Source: JAKFWF01 sp031374115 (GTDB lineage Bacteria > Pseudomonadota > Alphaproteobacteria > Rhizobiales > Hyphomicrobiaceae). From it: a stretch of DNA of 64,000 bases. Position numbers and translations under genes: made by a program. The DNA lies in assembly GCA_031374115.1 (NCBI GenBank), contig JANMNO010000071.1:27261-91260 (forward strand), in the 5' to 3' direction. Numbering within the stretch: position 1 is the stretch's first letter; each line of letters starts with the position of its first letter. The notes beneath the pieces are model-generated. The model saw only the letters and a program-made list of their open reading frames with translations. It ran no database searches and was not told the DNA's origin. Below, piece by piece: positions 61,087 to 64,000 of the stretch.

Positions 61087-61698
61087 ATGAAAAAAATTCT
61101 CCTTATAGTGCCGGCGTTACTGGCGGCGGCTCCGGTGCAAGCTCAGCAGGCAGCCAAGATCGATCCGGCGACGATCGAGGCGATCACGAAGGCAACCTTC
61201 AAGTCAGCACCCGAGTCTTGGTTAGCAAGGGTCGATCAGGACGAGACCCAAAAGGTGTGCTCGCAATACCGCAACGACCTTCCCACCGCCGAATTCGATA
61301 AGGTCAAGCAACGCGAGGAAGCGACCGTTGTCTATCCAGCCGACGGCAATGTGCTCGGCGATTGGAAACGCGGCGAGGCGGTGGCGCAAACGGGCGTCGG
61401 TGGCCAGTTCTCGGACGGTCCGAACACGGTCGCTGGCGGCAACTGCTATGCTTGTCATCAAATGAAGAAGGCCGAGTTGAGCTATGGAACGCTCGGTCCG
61501 AGCCTTCTCGAATATGGGAAGAATCGCAAGTTCGACCCGAAAGAAGCCAAGCAGGCTTACGCGAAAGTTTTCAACGCGCAGTCGGTGCAGCCATGCTCCA
61601 ACATGCCTCGCTTCGGTTATCACAAATTTCTAACCGAGCAGCAGATGAAGGACGTCACAGCATATCTGTTCGACACTGACAGCCCGGTCAACAAATAA
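61087..61698 (+). CDS. soxX: SoxX, c-type cytochrome
   Basis: 203 residues with a short signal peptide (cut near PVQAQ). Heme site CYACH (GNCYACHQMKKAEL, about 120); Met ligand in CSNMPRFGYHKFL. The heme domain is preceded by about 60 extra residues including a Cys (VCSQYRNDL). It starts 16 bases after soxA and is co-transcribed. The order soxA-soxX is unusual against the more common soxXA. Confidence 0.95.
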   Translation: MKKILLIVPALLAAAPVQAQQAAKIDPATIEAITKATFKSAPESWLARVDQDETQKVCSQYRNDLPTAEFDKVKQREEATVVYPADGNVLGDWKRGEAVAQTGVGGQFSDGPNTVAGGNCYACHQMKKAELSYGTLGPSLLEYGKNRKFDPKEAKQAYAKVFNAQSVQPCSNMPRFGYHKFLTEQQMKDVTAYLFDTDSPVNK

Positions 61699-61722
61699 TG
61701 CGCAGGTGCTGACGGAATATCG

Positions 61723-62100
61723 ATGGCGAAAACCCTTTCACAACAGATATCAAGGCCGGCCAGTCGCGCGGTGTCGTCCGAGCTCAAGAGCTTGATGCTG
61801 AAAGCGCGCAATGCCAGTGATTTTCTGAAGGCGCTCGCGCACGAGAACCGATTGATGATCCTGTGCCTGCTCGCCGAGCGCGAGCGCTCCGTAACCGAAC
61901 TCGAAGGACTATTGGCTCTCAGTCAGGCCACGGTATCGCAGCAATTAGCGCGCCTGCGCCATGAGGGGCTGGTCGAAACGCGGCGCGACGGGCGCACGAT
62001 CTATTACAGTCTGCCGGACGATTCGACCCGCAGATTCATCCAGGCGATCTACGACAAATTCTGCGGGCCGGCATCTCCGCCAGGTGATCAGCGATCATAG
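61723..62100 (+). CDS. ArsR-family regulator, probable SoxR/BigR-type sulfane-sulfur sensor
   Basis: 125 residues. Winged helix with ALSQATVSQQLARLRHEGLVETRRDG and YYSLPDD. Two Cys, in LMILCLLAER (about 48) and KFCGP (about 113), match the redox pair of the sulfane-sulfur sensors BigR and SoxR; metal-binding ELCVCDL-type motif of arsenic sensors is absent. In sox loci this type represses until persulfide or polysulfide forms a bridge between the Cys (family knowledge). It follows soxX by 24 bases, so it likely reads from the soxA promoter. Confidence 0.9.
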   Translation: MAKTLSQQISRPASRAVSSELKSLMLKARNASDFLKALAHENRLMILCLLAERERSVTELEGLLALSQATVSQQLARLRHEGLVETRRDGRTIYYSLPDDSTRRFIQAIYDKFCGPASPPGDQRS

Positions 62101-62130
62101 CATTTGAAACCCGCGAGCCGGAGACGACCA

Positions 62131-62538
62131 ATGGATCTGTCGATGTTGCGCATGGGACTGACCGGCTTCGCTGATCTCGTCGTCGGACAGGAACATACAG
62201 CGCCGCGCGTGGGCAGCGGCCGCGTAGCCGTGCTCGCAACTCCGATCATGATCAATGTCATCGAAGCGGCGGCGCTGGCCACGGTCGAGGACTTGCTGCC
62301 CGCTGGTTTCCAAAGTCTCGGTATTCATCTCGATGTCCGCCATTTCGCCGCGACCCCGGTTGGCATGACTGTCCGTGCGACCGCCGAGCTCATCGCCATC
62401 GAGGGCCGAACATTGACGTTCCGTATCGAAGCCCGCGACGCCCGCGAGGCGATTGGTGATGGGACCCACCAACGCGTGATCGTCAACGTGGCGCGGTTCG
62501 ACGAGCGGGTGCAGAAGAAGCTGCACCCACCGGACTAG
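62131..62538 (+). CDS. Hot-dog thioesterase-like protein
   Basis: 135 residues resembling FlK-type (fluoroacetyl-CoA thioesterase) hot-dog proteins: VGSGRVAVLATPIMINVIEAAALATVEDLLPAG, then SLGIHLDVRHFAATPVGMTVRATAEL. ATP(I/M)x(N)xxE is the active-site Thr/Glu region and DVRHFA holds the likely His. Cytoplasmic; acyl-CoA substrate unknown. It starts 30 bases after the regulator gene. Confidence 0.8.
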   Translation: MDLSMLRMGLTGFADLVVGQEHTAPRVGSGRVAVLATPIMINVIEAAALATVEDLLPAGFQSLGIHLDVRHFAATPVGMTVRATAELIAIEGRTLTFRIEARDAREAIGDGTHQRVIVNVARFDERVQKKLHPPD

Positions 62539-62691
62539 ATCACATTGCGATCCTCGCGTTGAGGTTACGCCGAGACTCCCGTATCCGTCGGCCTCAGGCG
62601 TCTGTTGTAAGACGCCTGCCGATTAGGCGCAGACCGGAACATTCGTGACCCCCAAGCCGTTTGCGTTCACGAATTGCAATCGGAGGTCTCA

Positions 62692-63177
62692 ATGCCCAGC
62701 CCACAAGAACTCGAGGCGCGTTTTTGGAAAGCGCTGAAGTCAGATATGACGATGATGGTCGGCGTTGACGGACAGGAAGATGGTCATGCTCGCCCGATGA
62801 CGGCACAGCTCGACGGCGACCGCGGGCCGATCTGGTTCTTCACCTCCAAAGACAGCACACTGGCAAAATTAACGGACGCCGGTGATCGCGCCATCGCGAC
62901 ATTCACCTCCAAGGGCCACGACTTGTTTGCGACCGTGCACGGGACGCTTGCCATCGATAATGATCGCGCCGTCATCGACCGGCTTTGGAATCGCTTTGTC
63001 GCTGCTTGGTATGAAGGTGGCAAAGATGATCCCAAGCTGCTCCTGATGCGGCTCGACGCGGAACAGGCCGAAATTTGGCTCGATGGTTCAAGCTTGATCG
63101 CGGGTATCAAGATGCTGATGGGTTCCGACCCGAAAGAAGACTACAAGGCGAGTGTTGCAACGGTAAACCTGAAGTAG
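62692..63177 (+). CDS. Pyridoxamine-5'-phosphate-oxidase-fold protein
   Basis: 161 residues with the flavin-binding split barrel of general stress protein 26: SDMTMMVGVDGQEDGHARPMTAQLD, IWFFTSKDSTLAKL, and AEIWLDGSSLIAGIKMLMG near the end. It probably binds FMN or a deazaflavin. ATG 62692 has GGAGG five bases upstream. The next gene's ATG follows the stop directly, with no gap. Confidence 0.88.
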   Translation: MPSPQELEARFWKALKSDMTMMVGVDGQEDGHARPMTAQLDGDRGPIWFFTSKDSTLAKLTDAGDRAIATFTSKGHDLFATVHGTLAIDNDRAVIDRLWNRFVAAWYEGGKDDPKLLLMRLDAEQAEIWLDGSSLIAGIKMLMGSDPKEDYKASVATVNLK

Positions 63178-63537
63178 ATGAGTTATGATCTGCTGATGAA
63201 ACATCAGGATCTCGAATTCACAGGTGGATTCCATATTGCGATCGGGAATGAGCGGTCGCAAGCAGCAGTGATGGTGCTGGCGCCTGGCGCTTCAGAAGGC
63301 GGACCGGACAATCGCCACAGCGGTGCCGATCAGTGGCTGCTTGTCGTGAAAGGAAGCGGCGTCGCCATCGTAAACGGCCGACAATTGAAATTGCGCGAAG
63401 GCACCCTCGTTTTGATCGAGGCAAACGACCACCACGAAATCAAGAACACAGGCTTCAGCCCGTTGAAGACCGTCAATTTCTATTTGCCGCCAGCGTACGA
63501 CGAAAGCGGCGACGAAACACTTGCCGGCGGCGGTTAA
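63178..63537 (+). CDS. Small cupin protein
   Basis: 119 residues. The cupin motifs are HSGADQWLLVVKGSGVAIVNG and LREGTLVLIEANDHHEIKNTG. The ATG is directly after the PPOX-fold stop, so the two are co-translated. The metal-binding residues are only partly conserved. Function unknown; probably a metabolite-binding or isomerase-type cupin. Confidence 0.82.
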   Translation: MSYDLLMKHQDLEFTGGFHIAIGNERSQAAVMVLAPGASEGGPDNRHSGADQWLLVVKGSGVAIVNGRQLKLREGTLVLIEANDHHEIKNTGFSPLKTVNFYLPPAYDESGDETLAGGG

Positions 63538-63614
63538 CGACCTCCAGATCACCACGCAACCCGGAACAGAAGAATTCTCTGTATGTTTCCACCCTGAAAC
63601 CGAGTGGGAACGCA

Positions 63615-64000
63615 ATGCGTGCAAAAGCTATCTTGACGTCCTTACTGTTCGCAGCGGCCGCGTCATCGTCTCTATACGCGCAGTCCTCAGGTGGCGCAGG
63701 GGGCGGCGCAAGCGGCTCGGCCGCAGGCTCCGCAACTGGCGACGGTGCTGCGGGAGCCGGCACGAACTCACCCGCTCCGAGCGTTCTCAGTACGACGCCA
63801 CAGAGCTCCCCGGGCGCCGCCCCTTCGCCGACCCCTGCTCCAAGCGCGGTCGCACCAAATCGGCCTGGGCTCACCGGTCAACCCACCGCTCCGACACAAC
63901 CTGCAAACCCCGGTCAACAATCGACGCCTGGCGTGCCTCAACCAACCGGTCCTGCTGGCAGCACCGCGCAACCGAACAACTCCCCTAGAGCTGCGACCGG
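63615..64000 (+). CDS. Secreted low-complexity protein, 3'-truncated by window edge
   Basis: From ATG 63615 a frame stays open to the window end (128 codons). It opens with a signal peptide (MRAKAILTSLLFAAAASSSL, cut near LYAQS). What follows is Gly/Ser/Ala-rich and then Pro/Thr/Gln-rich low-complexity sequence (GGAGGGASGSAAGSATG; NPGQQSTPGVPQPTGPAG). GGGA lies a few bases upstream. No domain is visible in the part present; such tails are seen in cell-surface or outer-membrane-associated proteins. Confidence 0.6.
   Translation, partial: MRAKAILTSLLFAAAASSSLYAQSSGGAGGGASGSAAGSATGDGAAGAGTNSPAPSVLSTTPQSSPGAAPSPTPAPSAVAPNRPGLTGQPTAPTQPANPGQQSTPGVPQPTGPAGSTAQPNNSPRAAT

Noticed and set aside
61723..62100. 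Regulator as an arsenic- or metal-sensing ArsR
   Set aside because: The metal-binding ELCVCDL-type motif is missing, and the two Cys are placed as in sulfane-sulfur sensors; the sox context agrees.
1..64000. tRNA, rRNA, CRISPR, prophage or toxin-antitoxin loci
   Set aside because: I looked through the gaps and found no cloverleaf-like or repeat-spacer structure and no phage genes; tRNAscan and CRISPR finders would be decisive.

Overview
The window reads as a chromosomal segment of a GC-rich, free-living alphaproteobacterium, most likely of the Hyphomicrobiales (Bradyrhizobium/Rhodopseudomonas/Pseudolabrys-like relatives). The grounds are the block pyrB / dihydroorotase-like / plsY / dprA / topA / rnr / DUF983, the block rsh - rpoZ - folK - LabA/NYN - uracil-DNA glycosylase, a single bifunctional Rsh, and a complete core Sox system. 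I see no rRNA, tRNA, CRISPR array, insertion sequence or prophage. Assignments rest on motif reading only; no database search was possible.

Layout. 1-1.9 kb: 3' part of an L,D-transpeptidase and a metallophosphoesterase. 1.9-12 kb: housekeeping run on the + strand (pyrB, a dihydroorotase homologue that has lost its metal ligands, plsY, dprA, topA, rnr, DUF983). 12-16.7 kb: HAD phosphatase, cytochrome P450, an unknown membrane-anchored protein, then a pteridine-reductase-like SDR overlapping folB. 16.9-19.3 kb: tandem pair of secreted glucosaminidase-like proteins. 19.3-30.2 kb: mixed metabolism and small proteins (DMT exporter, cystathionine gamma-synthase-like enzyme, TTC38-like protein, SDR, MaoC hydratase, TPR protein, zinc alcohol dehydrogenase, orphan TRAP binding protein, DUF2076 protein, XRE-cupin regulator). 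30.3-32.8 kb: gltX, a cold-shock gene with a clear terminator, a secreted unknown.

32.9-44.4 kb is a catabolic region. On the minus strand boxC, a small unknown gene, boxB, a cupin, a Rieske oxygenase alpha subunit and an SDR follow one another, but a + strand DUF559 endonuclease gene with palindromic repeats sits between boxC and boxB. Next come an MFS transporter, an M24-fold protein that keeps the metal and catalytic residues of the DMSP lyase DddP, a truncated alpha/beta-hydrolase remnant and a Baeyer-Villiger monooxygenase. 45-49 kb: peptide/nickel-type ABC transporter with both ATPases fused and no binding protein. 49-54 kb: stringent response, RNA polymerase omega, folate and DNA-repair genes.

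54.2-62.5 kb is the sulfur-oxidation locus. soxA-soxX and an ArsR-type regulator read rightward; soxY-soxZ, then (after a terminator) soxB-soxC-soxD, a DsrE-like protein and a peroxiredoxin read leftward from a shared divergent promoter region. SoxAX would load thiosulfate onto the SoxY cysteine, SoxB would release sulfate, and SoxCD would oxidise the remaining sulfane sulfur. A thioesterase, a PPOX-fold protein, a cupin and the 5' part of a secreted Gly/Pro-rich protein end the window.

The most rewarding leads are the DddP-like gene, the interrupted box cluster, the metal-site-less dihydroorotase homologue beside pyrB, the paired elements at the sox promoters, and the two-gene secreted glucosaminidase family with its own C-terminal domain.
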